A DNA stretch of 64,000 nt from Microbacterium radiodurans. Its GTDB lineage: Bacteria; Actinomycetota; Actinomycetes; Actinomycetales; Microbacteriaceae. The notes beneath the pieces are model-generated. The model had not been told where the DNA came from, did no database searches, and worked only from the letters and a program-made list of their open reading frames with translations. How positions within the stretch are numbered: the stretch's first letter is position 1; the number at the start of each line of letters is the position of its first letter. Location: positions 744,001-808,000 of the forward strand of contig NZ_VYRZ01000002.1 in NCBI RefSeq assembly GCF_008710705.1, given 5' to 3'. Of this stretch, positions 9,807-19,340 are shown in pieces. The translations under genes and the position numbers were made by a program.

Positions 9807-10499
9807 CTATCCGCGGTCCGGGCGCGGTCCCGTGATTGCCGAGCCGATCCGCAGGTGTGTCGCACCGGCGGCGATCGCCTCTTCGAAATCGCCGGTCATA
9901 CCGGCGGATATCCAGCTCGCCGCAGGGACGACCGAGCGCACCGCGCCGGCGACGTCGGCAAGTCGCGCGAACGCCGACGCGGGGGCCTCGTCGAGGGGCG
10001 CGACAGCCATGACCCCGCGCAGGCGGAGCGTCGGGCAGTGCTCCGCGACGTGCGTCGCGAGCGCCTCGGCCCCGTCGGGTGTCGCGCCGCCGCGGCCGGC
10101 ATCGTCGGTGAGGTTCACCTGGATGAGGACGTCGAGCGGCGCGTCCACGTCCTCCGGCGCGGCGGCGTGCAGCGCGTCGGCGATGCGCGTCCGGTCGACC
10201 GAGTGGACGACATCGGCTCCCGCTCGCACGGCTCGGGCCTTGTTCGTCTGGGCCTGGCCGATGAAATGCCAGGTCAAGTCCGACACGGTCGCGAGAGCCG
10301 CGCGCTTCGCCGTCAGCTCCTGCTGCCGGTTCTCCCCCACGTCCCGGACCCCGAGCTCGACGAGACGCTCGATGAGCTCGGGCGGGTGGAACTTCGTCAC
10401 CACGATCCGGGAGACCGCGTCCGGTGCGCGACCCGACGCCCGCAGCGCACGAGCGATGCGGGCGTCGACGTCGGCGAGCCGTTCGGCCAGGTCCGGCAT
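9807..10499 (-). CDS. yggS: YggS-family pyridoxal phosphate homeostasis protein
   Basis: A 230-residue single-domain PLP-binding barrel protein (PLPBP/YggS family, COG0325). The PLP lysine lies in RIVVTKFHPPELI. HFIGQAQTNKARAV and LRGVMAVAPLDE match family blocks, and MTGDFEEAIAAGATHLRIG binds the phosphate. These proteins buffer free PLP and affect amino-acid and keto-acid pools; no enzymatic reaction is proven. It lies 12 bases after ftsZ. In mycobacteria a YfiH/PgeF gene separates ftsZ and yggS; here none fits. Confidence 0.94.
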   Translation of the reverse strand: MPDLAERLADVDARIARALRASGRAPDAVSRIVVTKFHPPELIERLVELGVRDVGENRQQELTAKRAALATVSDLTWHFIGQAQTNKARAVRAGADVVHSVDRTRIADALHAAAPEDVDAPLDVLIQVNLTDDAGRGGATPDGAEALATHVAEHCPTLRLRGVMAVAPLDEAPASAFARLADVAGAVRSVVPAASWISAGMTGDFEEAIAAGATHLRIGSAITGPRPDRG

Positions 10500-10511
10500 G
10501 GTGCGAACGGC

Positions 10512-11666
10512 CTACTTCAGGAAGTCGGGGATGTCGAGATCGTCGTCGCCGAAGACGGAGTCGTACGACTCGCTCTTGGCCGCGACGGGCGCGGCGTCCT
10601 TCGTCTCCCGCCGCTCGGCGGGCTCGGTCGCCGTCGCCGCCTCCTCGGCGGGGATCTCGGGCAGCACCGGCGGCACGCTCGGGCGGGCGGCGGTGATCGG
10701 CTCGATCCGGGTCTGAGGCTCGCCGCCGTCGAAGCCGGCCGCGATCACGGTGACGCGCACCTCGTCGCCCAGCGTGTCGTCGATCACGGTGCCGAAGATG
10801 ATGTTCGCCTCCGGGTGCGCGGCCTCCTTGACCAACTGCGCAGCGTCGTTGATCTCGAAGATGCCGAGGTTCGACCCGCCCTGGATCGACAGCAGCACAC
10901 CGTGCGCACCTTCGATCGACGCCTCGAGCAGCGGCGACTCGACGGCGAGCTCGGCGGCCTTGATGGCGCGGTCGGCGCCGCGCGCGGATCCGATGCCCAT
11001 GAGCGCCGATCCTGCACCCTGCATGACCGACTTGACGTCGGCGAAGTCGAGGTTGATCAGGCCGGGCGTGGTGATGAGGTCGGTGATGCCCTGGACACCG
11101 GCCAGGAGGACCTGATCGGCGGTCGCGAAGGCCTCGACCATCGAGATGCCGCGGTCGCTGATCTCGAGCAGCCGGTCGTTCGGGACGACGATGAGGGTGT
11201 CGACCTCTTCCTTCAGCTTCGAGACGCCGGCCTCGGCCTGGCTCTGCCGGCGACGCCCCTCGAACGAGAACGGCTTCGTGACGACACCGATGGTCAGCGC
11301 ACCGATGGACTTCGCGATCCGCGCGACGACGGGCGCGCCGCCGGTGCCGGTTCCGCCGCCCTCGCCCGCGGTCACGAAGACCATGTCGGCGCCCGCGAGC
11401 GCCTCTTCGATCTCCTCGGCGTGGTCCTCGGCCGCGCGACGCCCGACCTCGGGGTCCGCTCCTGCTCCGAGCCCGCGCGTGAGCTCGCGGCCCACGTCGA
11501 GCTTGACGTCCGCGTCGCTCATCAGCAGCGCCTGGGCGTCGGTGTTGACGGCGATGAACTCGACGCCCCGCAGCCCCAGCTCGATCATCCGGTTGACGGC
11601 GTTGACGCCGCCACCGCCCACACCGACGACCTTGATCACCGCGAGGTAGTTCTGGTTCTGGCTCAT
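10512..11666 (-). CDS. ftsZ: Cell division protein FtsZ
   Basis: Tubulin-like GTPase of 384 residues that forms the division ring. Visible motifs: [16 protein letters not shown], the tubulin signature [13 protein letters not shown], and the T7 synergy loop region [11 protein letters not shown] with the catalytic Asp residues. A variable Ala/Glu-rich linker leads to the conserved C-terminal peptide [11 protein letters not shown], which binds SepF and FtsW in Actinobacteria. The ATG at 11666 ([13 protein letters not shown]) is chosen because the protein is conserved from there; a longer in-frame reading adds a non-conserved leader across the regulatory region. A 182-base upstream gap suggests a dedicated promoter. 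Confidence 0.98.
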   Translation of the reverse strand: MSQNQNYLAVIKVVGVGGGGVNAVNRMIELGLRGVEFIAVNTDAQALLMSDADVKLDVGRELTRGLGAGADPEVGRRAAEDHAEEIEEALAGADMVFVTAGEGGGTGTGGAPVVARIAKSIGALTIGVVTKPFSFEGRRRQSQAEAGVSKLKEEVDTLIVVPNDRLLEISDRGISMVEAFATADQVLLAGVQGITDLITTPGLINLDFADVKSVMQGAGSALMGIGSARGADRAIKAAELAVESPLLEASIEGAHGVLLSIQGGSNLGIFEINDAAQLVKEAAHPEANIIFGTVIDDTLGDEVRVTVIAAGFDGGEPQTRIEPITAARPSVPPVLPEIPAEEAATATEPAERRETKDAAPVAAKSESYDSVFGDDDLDIPDFLK

Positions 11667-11848
11667 GCCGGCCTCCATCTCGTCCCGAACCCGTGCTTTC
11701 AACCTTCAACCTCATGTAGAGGTTTAAAGAAATGCCGAGTATGCAATTCCTGACTCGAAAGTACGCATTGACGGCCCGCAGTCGCGGATGCGCGCGGCGT
11801 GTCGCGACAAGTCGATCGCGCACCGGTGCGGTCGAGGTCGGGTCGCCC
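11667..11848 (-). promoter_or_regulatory. ftsQ-ftsZ intergenic region with inverted repeat
   Basis: This 182-base gap is the longest inside the cluster and includes an AT-richer part (about 11700-11770). An imperfect inverted repeat lies at 11705-11727: arms TTCAACCTC and GAGGTTTAA around ATGTA, with 8 of 9 arm positions pairing, 39 bases upstream of the ftsZ ATG. Arms of this type resemble MerR-family operators. A tandem GGTTGAA repeat overlaps it on the coding strand. I see no convincing -35/-10 pair, so the promoter itself is inferred from position. Confidence 0.55.
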
Positions 11849-12913
11849 TCAGCGGACGACGGCCGCAAGGGGCGACGAGACGTCGTACGCCGCGGCATCC
11901 GGGCGCACGGACATGAGCCGGTCGACGGCGCGGATCTTCTCACCGGTGTCGCTCGTGCCGCCCCAGACGATCGCCCGACTGTCGGAGAGCGTCAGCGTCA
12001 CGTCGTTCGGCGTCGTCGCCGAGATCGTCGCGATCTGGGACCTCAGCGACTCCGGGAGCGACCGGAAGATCTGGCCCGCCGCCTCGAAGGCGGCCGAGCC
12101 CGGTCCGCCCTGGATCTCCAGCAGCGGCGTCCCGGCGGGAGGCTCGGGCGTCGTCGAGAGCGCGACGCCCGCGGCGTCGACGAGGGTGTAGCCCGCGTCG
12201 CCGGGGACGGCGCCGATCGGCGTGCGTTCGACGATGCGCACGATGAGCTCGTGGGGCGGACGCGCCTCGAGGCTGTACGACTCGACGAGCGGGAAGCGCA
12301 CGAGCTCCGCCTTGATCGCGCTCTCGTCCACAAGGGGCATCGGCGTGCCCAGCTGACCCGAGAGGACCGTCGATACCGCCGCAGCGTCCAGCCCCGACGT
12401 GCCGACCACCGTGATGCGCTCGACCGAGAAGAGCGGGCTGTAGGCGGCGGCGATCGACCCGAGCACGAGGGCGACGACCGCGGCCCCGGTGGCGAGCCAG
12501 ATGCGCCGCCGGCGGCGCTGGCGTGCCGTGAATCGGCGCACCTCCCTGCGGAGCGCGCGACGGCGGCCGCGGGCAGCCGCCCACACCTCCCGCGCCGTCC
12601 AGCGGCGACCCGGCTCGGATTCGGATTCCGCCTCGTCGCCCGCTTCGCCCGCGTGGGCCTCGGCTGACCGCACCGGCACGTCGAAGGGGATGATCGGCGC
12701 GACGCCGATGTCGCGTCCGCGGAGGTGCCAGACCTGCTCGATGGGTTCGGTCGGGTTCGCGTCGGCCGGTGCCGGCCCGGCGGCGGACGCAGCCGGCGCA
12801 CCCTCCCGACGGGGAGCGACCGGCATCCGCTCGGGCTCGCGGACGACCGGCTCCGGCGCGTCGGTGGAGCGCGCCGGCGGCGGCAGCGGACTCGGCCGGC
12901 GCACCGGGCTCAC
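11849..12913 (-). CDS. ftsQ: Cell division protein FtsQ
   Basis: Bitopic divisome protein (FtsQ/DivIB), 354 residues. A long cytoplasmic N-terminus (about 1-135, Pro/Ala-rich then strongly basic, [20 protein letters not shown]) precedes one membrane helix (about 136-155, [20 protein letters not shown]). The POTRA domain follows ([20 protein letters not shown]), then the FtsQ domain ([20 protein letters not shown] and [10 protein letters not shown]). The GTG start overlaps the murC stop as GTGA. The N-terminal extension is longer than in E. coli FtsQ, as is usual for actinobacterial members. Confidence 0.94.
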   Translation of the reverse strand: MSPVRRPSPLPPPARSTDAPEPVVREPERMPVAPRREGAPAASAAGPAPADANPTEPIEQVWHLRGRDIGVAPIIPFDVPVRSAEAHAGEAGDEAESESEPGRRWTAREVWAAARGRRRALRREVRRFTARQRRRRRIWLATGAAVVALVLGSIAAAYSPLFSVERITVVGTSGLDAAAVSTVLSGQLGTPMPLVDESAIKAELVRFPLVESYSLEARPPHELIVRIVERTPIGAVPGDAGYTLVDAAGVALSTTPEPPAGTPLLEIQGGPGSAAFEAAGQIFRSLPESLRSQIATISATTPNDVTLTLSDSRAIVWGGTSDTGEKIRAVDRLMSVRPDAAAYDVSSPLAAVVR

Positions 12914-14310
12914 CCCGCCGTCCGGGCCAGCGCCTGCAGCACCTGCGGGATGATCAGATTCACGTTGCCGCAGCCGAGGGTCACGATGAAGTCGCCGTGT
13001 CGCGCGACACCCGCCGTGTAGTCGGCGGCATCCTGCCAGTCGGCGACGTAGTGAACGTGCTCGGGCGCGGCGAACGCCCCGCTGACGAGCTCACCGGTGA
13101 CGCCCGGCACCGGGTCTTCGCGCGCGCCGTAGACATCCAGCACGACCGTGTGGTCGGCGTGCTGTTCGAGCACGTCGGCGAATTCGCGGTACATCTCCTG
13201 CGTCCGCGAGTAGGTGTGGGGCTGGTGGAGGGCGATGATGCGGCCGTCGCCCACGACGGTCCGCGCGGCGGCGAGGGCGGCCGCGACCTCGGTTGGGTGA
13301 TGGGCGTAGTCGTCGTAGACGCTCACCCCCCGGGTCGTGCCGTGCAGCTCGAAACGGCGCGCCGTGCCCCCGAACCCCTCGACCGCGCGCATCGCGGGCT
13401 CGAGCTCGTGGCCGAGCGCGATGAGCACCGCGACGGCGCCCGCCGCGTTGACGGCGTTGTGCGCGCCCGGCACGCGGAGCCGTCCGGAGACCGACTCGCC
13501 GCGGAACGTCAGGCGGAACGCGACCGGGCCCTCGGCCACGATCCCGGTCAGTCGCAGATCGGCATGCTCGGCCTCGCCGAACGTGAGGACGTTCGGGTGC
13601 GACAGGGCGTCGCTCACACGGCGCGCGCCGGGATCGTCCGACGAGATCACCACGGCCTCGCGGGCCCGATCCGCGAAGCTCACGAAGCCCTCGTAGAACG
13701 CGTCGCGGGTCGCCCAGTGGTCGAGATGGTCCGGGTCGACGTTCGTCACGAGCGCGACCGAGGTGTCGTAGAGGAGGAACGTGCCGTCCGACTCGTCGGC
13801 CTCGATGACGAACAGGTCGTCGGACCCCGTGGCGCTGGAGACGCCGAGGTCGGCGACGACCCCGCCGTTGACGAAGGTCGGCGCCGCGCCGAGCTCGCGT
13901 AGCGCGGTCACGATCATGCCGGTGGAGGTCGTCTTGCCGTGCGCCCCGGCGACCGACACGAGGCGGCGACCGCCGATGAGCCAGGACAGCGCCTGCGAGC
14001 GGTGGATGACGGCGAGGCCGCGCTCCTTCGCGAGCAGGAACTCGGGATTCTCGGGCCAGATGGCGCCCGTGTGCACCACGGTGTCGGCATCCGCCGGCAG
14101 GTGCGCGGCGTCATGGCCGACGTGGACCGTCGCACCGCGGGCGGCCAGCGCGCGCAGCGTCGGGCTGTCGGCGCGATCCGACCCCGAGACGCGGATGCCA
14201 CGGTCGAGGAACATCCCGGCCAGCCCCGACATCCCGGATCCGCCGATGCCGATGAAGTGCGCCGCCGTGATGTCGGCGGGGATCGGGAGGCTCAAGTCGG
14301 GTCTGATCAT
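12910..14310 (-). CDS. murC: UDP-N-acetylmuramate--L-alanine ligase
   Basis: Cytoplasmic Mur ligase of 466 residues that adds L-Ala to UDP-MurNAc, the first stem-peptide step. The N-terminal Rossmann segment reads [15 protein letters not shown]. The ATP loop is [13 protein letters not shown] (about 120-132). Mur-ligase signatures include [10 protein letters not shown] and [10 protein letters not shown]. In group B peptidoglycan of some Microbacteriaceae the first residue is glycine rather than alanine, so substrate choice could differ; this cannot be read from the sequence. The gene follows murG after a 79-base gap without visible features and overlaps ftsQ. Confidence 0.97.
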   Translation of the reverse strand: MIRPDLSLPIPADITAAHFIGIGGSGMSGLAGMFLDRGIRVSGSDRADSPTLRALAARGATVHVGHDAAHLPADADTVVHTGAIWPENPEFLLAKERGLAVIHRSQALSWLIGGRRLVSVAGAHGKTTSTGMIVTALRELGAAPTFVNGGVVADLGVSSATGSDDLFVIEADESDGTFLLYDTSVALVTNVDPDHLDHWATRDAFYEGFVSFADRAREAVVISSDDPGARRVSDALSHPNVLTFGEAEHADLRLTGIVAEGPVAFRLTFRGESVSGRLRVPGAHNAVNAAGAVAVLIALGHELEPAMRAVEGFGGTARRFELHGTTRGVSVYDDYAHHPTEVAAALAAARTVVGDGRIIALHQPHTYSRTQEMYREFADVLEQHADHTVVLDVYGAREDPVPGVTGELVSGAFAAPEHVHYVADWQDAADYTAGVARHGDFIVTLGCGNVNLIIPQVLQALARTAG

Positions 14311-14389
14311 GACCGCTCAAGTCTAGGTCGCCGCGCCGGATGCTCCGCCCGCACACGCTGAGCGACCGGCACGGGATGCCGGTGACGAC

Positions 14390-15463
14390 TCAGGCGCCGC
14401 GAGCCTCGTCGAGGAGCGCCACGACGTTCGCCGCGCCGTCCACGGTCCCCACCGCGCGGGCGGCGTCGCGCATGCGTGCGAGCTCGCCCCCGTCCCCGAG
14501 AAGCGGCACGATCTCGCTCCGCACCCGGTCGGGGGTGAACTCCGCGTCGGCGATGACCCGCGCCGCGCCGGCCGCGACCGCGCCGCGCGCGTTGAGCGCC
14601 TGTTCGCCGTTGCCGACCGCGTAGGGCACGTAGACCGTCGGGATGCCGAGGGCGCTGAGCTCGCTGACCGTCGCCGCACCCGACCGCGAGACGACCGCGT
14701 CGGCCAGCGCGAGCGCGAGGTCCATGCGGTCGAGGTAGGGCACGACGCGGTAGTCGGGCGTGTCGGACTCGGCGCCGCGGTTGCGCTCCCCCGTGGCGTG
14801 CAGGACCTGCCACCCGCTGGCGACGACGTCGCGCCACGACCCGGCCAGGGCCTCGTTCAGGCGCCGGGCGCCCAGCGAGCCGCCGAAGACGAGGAGGACG
14901 GGACGATCGGGATCGAGCCCGAAGGCCGCGGCGGCTTCGGCCCGGCGACCGGCGCGGTCGAGCCGCGCGATCTCTCGGCGCAGCGGCATCCCCACGACCC
15001 GGGCACCGCGCAGCGGCGTCCCCTCGAAGACCACGCCGGTCGCCGCTGCTCCGCGCGCACCCAGCACGTTCGCGAGACCCGGCCGCGCATTCGCCTCGTG
15101 CACCACGAACGGGACGCGTGCACGACGCGCGGCGACGTACGCCGGCGCGGAGGCGTACCCGCCGAAGCCGGCGACGGCGTCGACGCCGCGGGCCGCGAGG
15201 TGGGCGCGCACCTGTCCGACGGCCCGGCGCCACCGCATCGGGAAGGCGGCTGCGGCGCGATCGGGTCGACGCGGGAAGGGCACCTTGTCGACGAACAGCA
15301 GCTCGTAGCCGCGCTCGGGCACGAGCCGGGCCTCGAGCCCTTCACGCGTGCCGAGCACCAGCACCGTGTCGTCGGGGCGACGCTCGCGCAGCGCGTCGGC
15401 GACGGCGAGCAGGGGGTTCACGTGGCCGGCGGTGCCGCCGCCGGCCAGAAGGTACGTTGTCAC
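14390..15463 (-). CDS. murG: UDP-GlcNAc--lipid I GlcNAc transferase MurG
   Basis: Membrane-associated GT28 glycosyltransferase of 357 residues that converts lipid I to lipid II. The N-terminal glycine loop is LLAGGGTAGHVNPLLA, the acceptor-side motif is GFGGYASAPAYVAA, and the nucleotide-sugar region includes VVPYLDRMDLALALADAVV and SRSGAATVSELSALG. I chose the GTG at 15463 (VTTYLLAGGGTAGH); the in-frame leader further upstream is Arg-rich and would overlap ftsW. It lies 10 bases after the ftsW stop, in the usual order ftsW-murG-murC. Confidence 0.96.
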   Translation of the reverse strand: MTTYLLAGGGTAGHVNPLLAVADALRERRPDDTVLVLGTREGLEARLVPERGYELLFVDKVPFPRRPDRAAAAFPMRWRRAVGQVRAHLAARGVDAVAGFGGYASAPAYVAARRARVPFVVHEANARPGLANVLGARGAAATGVVFEGTPLRGARVVGMPLRREIARLDRAGRRAEAAAAFGLDPDRPVLLVFGGSLGARRLNEALAGSWRDVVASGWQVLHATGERNRGAESDTPDYRVVPYLDRMDLALALADAVVSRSGAATVSELSALGIPTVYVPYAVGNGEQALNARGAVAAGAARVIADAEFTPDRVRSEIVPLLGDGGELARMRDAARAVGTVDGAANVVALLDEARGA

Positions 15464-15473
15464 CGCATCGACA

Positions 15474-16736
15474 CTACCGACGCGCGAGCGACCTCGCCGA
15501 CGCGGTGCGGGCCGGTGCGATCGGCGTCGCCGCGGGATCGCGCGTCGGCAGGGTGCGTGCGAACGAGAGCAGGACACCGCAGGCGATGAGGCCCGACATG
15601 AGCGACGTGCCGCCCTGCGACATGAAGGGCAGCGGAACGCCGAGCACGGGGAAGACGCGCAGCACGACGCCGATGTTCACGAGCGCCTGGCCCACGATCC
15701 ACACGACGATGCCGCCGGAGACGATGCGGACGAACGGGTCGTCGGTCTTGCGGATGACGTGGAAGGCGCCGACGGCGAAGAGGGCGAAGAGGGCGAGGAC
15801 GACGACGCAGCCGATGAGTCCCAGCTCCTCGCCCACGATGGCGAAGATGTAGTCGTTCGCCGCCGCCGGCAGCCACTGGTACTTCTCGCGCGAGTTGCCG
15901 AGTCCGAGCCCGAACACCCCGCCGCTCGCGAGAGCCCAGACGCCGTGGAGCGGCTGGTAGCACGAGCCCGCATCGGCGAAGTAGCAGTCGGTGGAATCGA
16001 CGTTGAGGAAGCTCATGATGCGAGCCATGCGGTTCGGGCTCGTGACGGCGAAGACCGCGGCCGCGACGACGACGCCGATGGCGGGCAGGAGGAACAGCCG
16101 GAGCTTCACCCCGGAGAAGAACAGGCAGCCGAGGAGGATCGCCATGATGATCATGGCGGTGCCGAGGTCGTGGCCGGCCATGACGGTGCCGATCACGAGG
16201 GCGCCGACCGGGACGACGGGGATGAACACGTGCTGCCACTTCGACAGCAGGGTGCGCTTGCGGTACAGGATGAACCCGAGCCAGACCGCCAGCGAGAGCT
16301 TGAGGAACTCCGACGGCTGCGCCTGGAATCCCGCGATGGAGATCCAGTTCGTGTTCCCGTCGTTGTGGACGCCGAGACCCGGGACGAAGACGAGGAGCTG
16401 CAGCATCAGGCCGAGGATCAGCGCCGGCCAGGCCATCCGCTTCCAGAACCGCACCGGGAACCGGCTCACGATGAACATGATCGGGATGCCGAGCAGCGCG
16501 AACACCGCCTGTTTCAGCACCGTGTCGAACGGGTTCGCGCCGTCGACGGCCATCGTCGCCGACAGCACCATGACGAGGCCGAATCCGGTGAGCAGCAGCG
16601 CGGTGGAGGCGATGAGGAGGAATTCGCTCGGCACCGGGGCGAAGACCCGGCCGAGCATGACCCGGGCGGCGAACCCGGAACGCGCGTGGTCCTCAGGCGC
16701 GGCCGTCCGCGTGGGGTCCAGCGGTGTCGTGGTCAC
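15474..16736 (-). CDS. ftsW: Lipid II polymerase FtsW (SEDS family)
   Basis: Polytopic SEDS glycosyltransferase of 420 residues that polymerises septal peptidoglycan with FtsI. About ten hydrophobic segments are visible. Signatures include NTNWISIAGFQAQPSEFLKL, AGHDLGTAMII and GIPTVYV-like C-terminal equivalents PLPFMSQGGTSLMSGLIACG. The catalytic Asp is inferred to lie in the large extracellular loop. The GTG at 16736 is preceded by a strong ribosome site (GGAAGGGGA), which makes the gene overlap murD by 44 bases. A later ATG at 16658 would remove the overlap but has a weak ribosome site. Confidence 0.95.
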   Translation of the reverse strand: MTTTPLDPTRTAAPEDHARSGFAARVMLGRVFAPVPSEFLLIASTALLLTGFGLVMVLSATMAVDGANPFDTVLKQAVFALLGIPIMFIVSRFPVRFWKRMAWPALILGLMLQLLVFVPGLGVHNDGNTNWISIAGFQAQPSEFLKLSLAVWLGFILYRKRTLLSKWQHVFIPVVPVGALVIGTVMAGHDLGTAMIIMAILLGCLFFSGVKLRLFLLPAIGVVVAAAVFAVTSPNRMARIMSFLNVDSTDCYFADAGSCYQPLHGVWALASGGVFGLGLGNSREKYQWLPAAANDYIFAIVGEELGLIGCVVVLALFALFAVGAFHVIRKTDDPFVRIVSGGIVVWIVGQALVNIGVVLRVFPVLGVPLPFMSQGGTSLMSGLIACGVLLSFARTLPTRDPAATPIAPARTASARSLARR

Positions 16737-18234
16737 CGTCTCCCCTTCCGAAGTGTTCGTGCACGGCGGCTGCGAAGCGGCGTCCGCGGTCTGCGTAGGA
16801 CGCGAACTGGTCGAAGGATGCCGCCGCCGGAGCGAGGAGCACGACGTCCCCGTCCGCAGCGACTCCGACCGCCAGTTCGACGACCCGGGCCATGACGTCT
16901 TCAGTCTCCGTCGCGATGACCTCGAACAGGGGCACCGCGGGCGCGTGTCGCGCGAACGCCGCGACCACGGCCGAACGCTCGGCGCCGATCACGATGGCGG
17001 CCTTGACGCCCGTGCCGCGGTCGGCGACGAGGTCCGAGATGTCGACGCCCTTGAGCTGCCCGCCGACGACCCAGACCGAGCCGGGGAACGCGGCGAGCGA
17101 TGAGCCGGCCGCGTGCGGATTCGTCGCCTTCGAGTCGTCGATCCAGGTGATGCCGGCCGCGCGAGCGACGACCTCGATGCGGTGCGGGTCGAGACGGAAC
17201 GTCATCAGGGCATCGCGGATCGCGACCGGCTCGACGCCCTGCGAGCGGGCGAGCGCCGATGCGGCGAGGATGTTGGCGACGACGTGCGGCGCGGCGAGGT
17301 CGCGCTCGGCGAGATCCGCGACGGTCGCGAGCTCCCACGCGGCCGTGCGGCGGTCCTCGTGGAAAGCACGGTCGACGAGGATGCCGTCGACGACACCGAG
17401 ATCGCTCGGCCCCGGGACGCCGAGATCGAATCCGATGGCGCGGCATCCCTCGACGACCTCGGCGTCCTCGACCATCTCGCGCGTCGCGAGGTCGGCCTTG
17501 TTGTAGACGCAGGCGATCCGGGTGTTGCGATAGACGACGGCCTTGGCGTTCCGGTAGGCCCGCGCCGATCCGTGCCATTCGAGATGGTCGTCGGCGAGAT
17601 TGAGGCACACGCTCGCCGCGGGCGACGGCTGACCCGCCGGGTCGGCGCGGCCGAGGTACCAGAGCTGGTGGCTGGAGAGCTCGACGACGAGCACGTCGAA
17701 TCCGGCGGGATCGCGGACGGCGTCGAGGACGGGGACGCCGATGTTCCCGCAGGGGGCCGCGCGCAGTCCGCCCGCGACGAGCATGGTCGCGGTCAGCTGG
17801 GTCGTCGTGGTCTTGCCGTTGGTGCCGGTGATGAGCAGCCACTCGGCGGGCCGGCCGTCGGGCCGCAGTACCTTGTCGCGAACGCGCCAGGCGAGCTCGA
17901 TGTCGCCCCAGAGCGGGATGCCGTCCTCCGCCGCCCAGCGGATGACCGGGTGGTGCGGCGGGAAGCCGGGAGAGGCGATGACGACATCCGGACGGTGCGC
18001 CCGGACGGCGTCCGGCACCTCGGCGAGCGACCCCTCGTGCAGGCGTGCGCCGATGACGGGCAGCAGCCGGGCGTACTCCTCGTCGGCCCGCTCGGTCGCC
18101 ACGAGGACATCCGCTCCCAGCTCGGCGAGCGTGTCGGCGGCGGCGAATCCCGTGACGGAGAGTCCGAGCACGACGACGCGCAGACCGCGCCAGTCCGCAT
18201 GCCAGCTGGTCAGCGCGTCGAGCCGGGCGGTCAT
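16693..18234 (-). CDS. murD: UDP-N-acetylmuramoyl-L-alanine--D-glutamate ligase
   Basis: Cytoplasmic Mur ligase of 513 residues that adds D-Glu to the stem peptide. The N-terminal domain has VVVLGLSVTGFAAADTLAELG, the ATP loop is LLITGTNGKTTTTQLTA, and WIDDSKATNPHAAGSSLAAF is the MurD C-terminal signature. The ATG overlaps the mraY stop codon (ATGA). The C-terminal tail (FGRGDGDHDTAGPHADGRA) extends beyond the conserved fold and its DNA also carries the ftsW start. The protein is slightly longer than E. coli MurD (438), as in other actinobacteria. Confidence 0.97.
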   Translation of the reverse strand: MTARLDALTSWHADWRGLRVVVLGLSVTGFAAADTLAELGADVLVATERADEEYARLLPVIGARLHEGSLAEVPDAVRAHRPDVVIASPGFPPHHPVIRWAAEDGIPLWGDIELAWRVRDKVLRPDGRPAEWLLITGTNGKTTTTQLTATMLVAGGLRAAPCGNIGVPVLDAVRDPAGFDVLVVELSSHQLWYLGRADPAGQPSPAASVCLNLADDHLEWHGSARAYRNAKAVVYRNTRIACVYNKADLATREMVEDAEVVEGCRAIGFDLGVPGPSDLGVVDGILVDRAFHEDRRTAAWELATVADLAERDLAAPHVVANILAASALARSQGVEPVAIRDALMTFRLDPHRIEVVARAAGITWIDDSKATNPHAAGSSLAAFPGSVWVVGGQLKGVDISDLVADRGTGVKAAIVIGAERSAVVAAFARHAPAVPLFEVIATETEDVMARVVELAVGVAADGDVVLLAPAAASFDQFASYADRGRRFAAAVHEHFGRGDGDHDTAGPHADGRA

Positions 18235-19340
18235 ACGGCGGCCAGCCACGCGACGTAGAACAGCCCGACGCCGACGACCGCCAGCATCCCGGCGATGATC
18301 CACATGCGGACGACGATCGTGACCTCCGGCCAGCCGCGCATCTCGAGGTGATGGTGGAACGGGCTCATCAGGAACAGACGCTTTCCGCCCGTCGCCTTGA
18401 AGTAGTAGCGCTGCAGGATGACCGAGCCCGGCGCGATGATGAAGACACCGGCGATGATGACGGCGAGCAGCTCGGTGTGCGAGAGCACGGCCATCGCCAC
18501 GATGACGCCGCCGATCGCCATCGAGCCGACGTCGCCCATGAAGATCTTCGCCTTGGGCGCGTTCCACCACAGGAACCCGACGAGCGCGCCGACGAACGAC
18601 GCCGCGATGATCGTCAGATCCATCGGGTCGCGCGTCGTGTAGCACGCGGCCTCGTAGGCCGGCACGAGCGCATCGGTCGAGCACCGCTGCTGGAACTGCC
18701 AGAAGGTCACGAGGCTGTAGGCCGAGATGGTGAAGATCCCGGCACCCGTGGCGAGGCCGTCGAGACCGTCGGTGAGGTTGGTGGCGTTGGACCAGGCGAC
18801 GGCCTGGAAGGAGATGAAGGCGAGATACAGGACCAGGCCGATCACACCGCCGAGCGCCATGAAGTTCAGCCACTCGATGTCGCGGAAGAGCGAGACGTAC
18901 GCGGTCGCGGGGGTCTCGCCGCGCTCGTTGGGGATCAGCAGCGCCACGACGCCGAAGGGCACCGCCACGACGATCTGCCCGATCACCTTGCGCCACCCCG
19001 AGAGGCCGAGGCTCCGCTGCGAACGCACCTTCATGTAGTCGTCGATGAATCCCACGACCCCGAGGCCGACCATCATCCAGATGACGAGCAGGCCCGACAT
19101 CGTCGGCGGCGCGCCGCCGGTGAGCGTTCCGATCAGGTAGCCGACCACGGTGCCGAGGATGAAGATCAGGCCGCCCATGGTGGGCGTGCCGCGCTTGGCG
19201 TGGTGGCTGGGGTTGGTGGCGTCGTCCGGGGTCCGGATGACCTGGCCCCACCCGAGCTTCTCGAACAGCCGGATGAACACCGGCGTGAGCAGCAGCGTGA
19301 ACGCCAGCGAGATCGTCGCGGCCGTCAGCAGAGATCTCAC
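18231..19340 (-). CDS. mraY: Phospho-N-acetylmuramoyl-pentapeptide transferase
   Basis: Polytopic enzyme of 369 residues that transfers phospho-MurNAc-pentapeptide to undecaprenyl phosphate, giving lipid I. Hydrophobic segments run throughout. Active-site motifs are present: GTPTMGGLIFI, FIDDYMKV with the Asp pair, NATNLTDGLDGLATG, and the C-terminal FHHHLEMRGWPE histidine motif. The GTG start (VRSLLTAATISLA) overlaps the murF stop codon as GTGA. The loop with two Cys residues (QRCSTDALVPAYEAACYT) is longer than in E. coli MraY and is usual in actinobacteria. Confidence 0.97.
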   Translation of the reverse strand: MRSLLTAATISLAFTLLLTPVFIRLFEKLGWGQVIRTPDDATNPSHHAKRGTPTMGGLIFILGTVVGYLIGTLTGGAPPTMSGLLVIWMMVGLGVVGFIDDYMKVRSQRSLGLSGWRKVIGQIVVAVPFGVVALLIPNERGETPATAYVSLFRDIEWLNFMALGGVIGLVLYLAFISFQAVAWSNATNLTDGLDGLATGAGIFTISAYSLVTFWQFQQRCSTDALVPAYEAACYTTRDPMDLTIIAASFVGALVGFLWWNAPKAKIFMGDVGSMAIGGVIVAMAVLSHTELLAVIIAGVFIIAPGSVILQRYYFKATGGKRLFLMSPFHHHLEMRGWPEVTIVVRMWIIAGMLAVVGVGLFYVAWLAAV

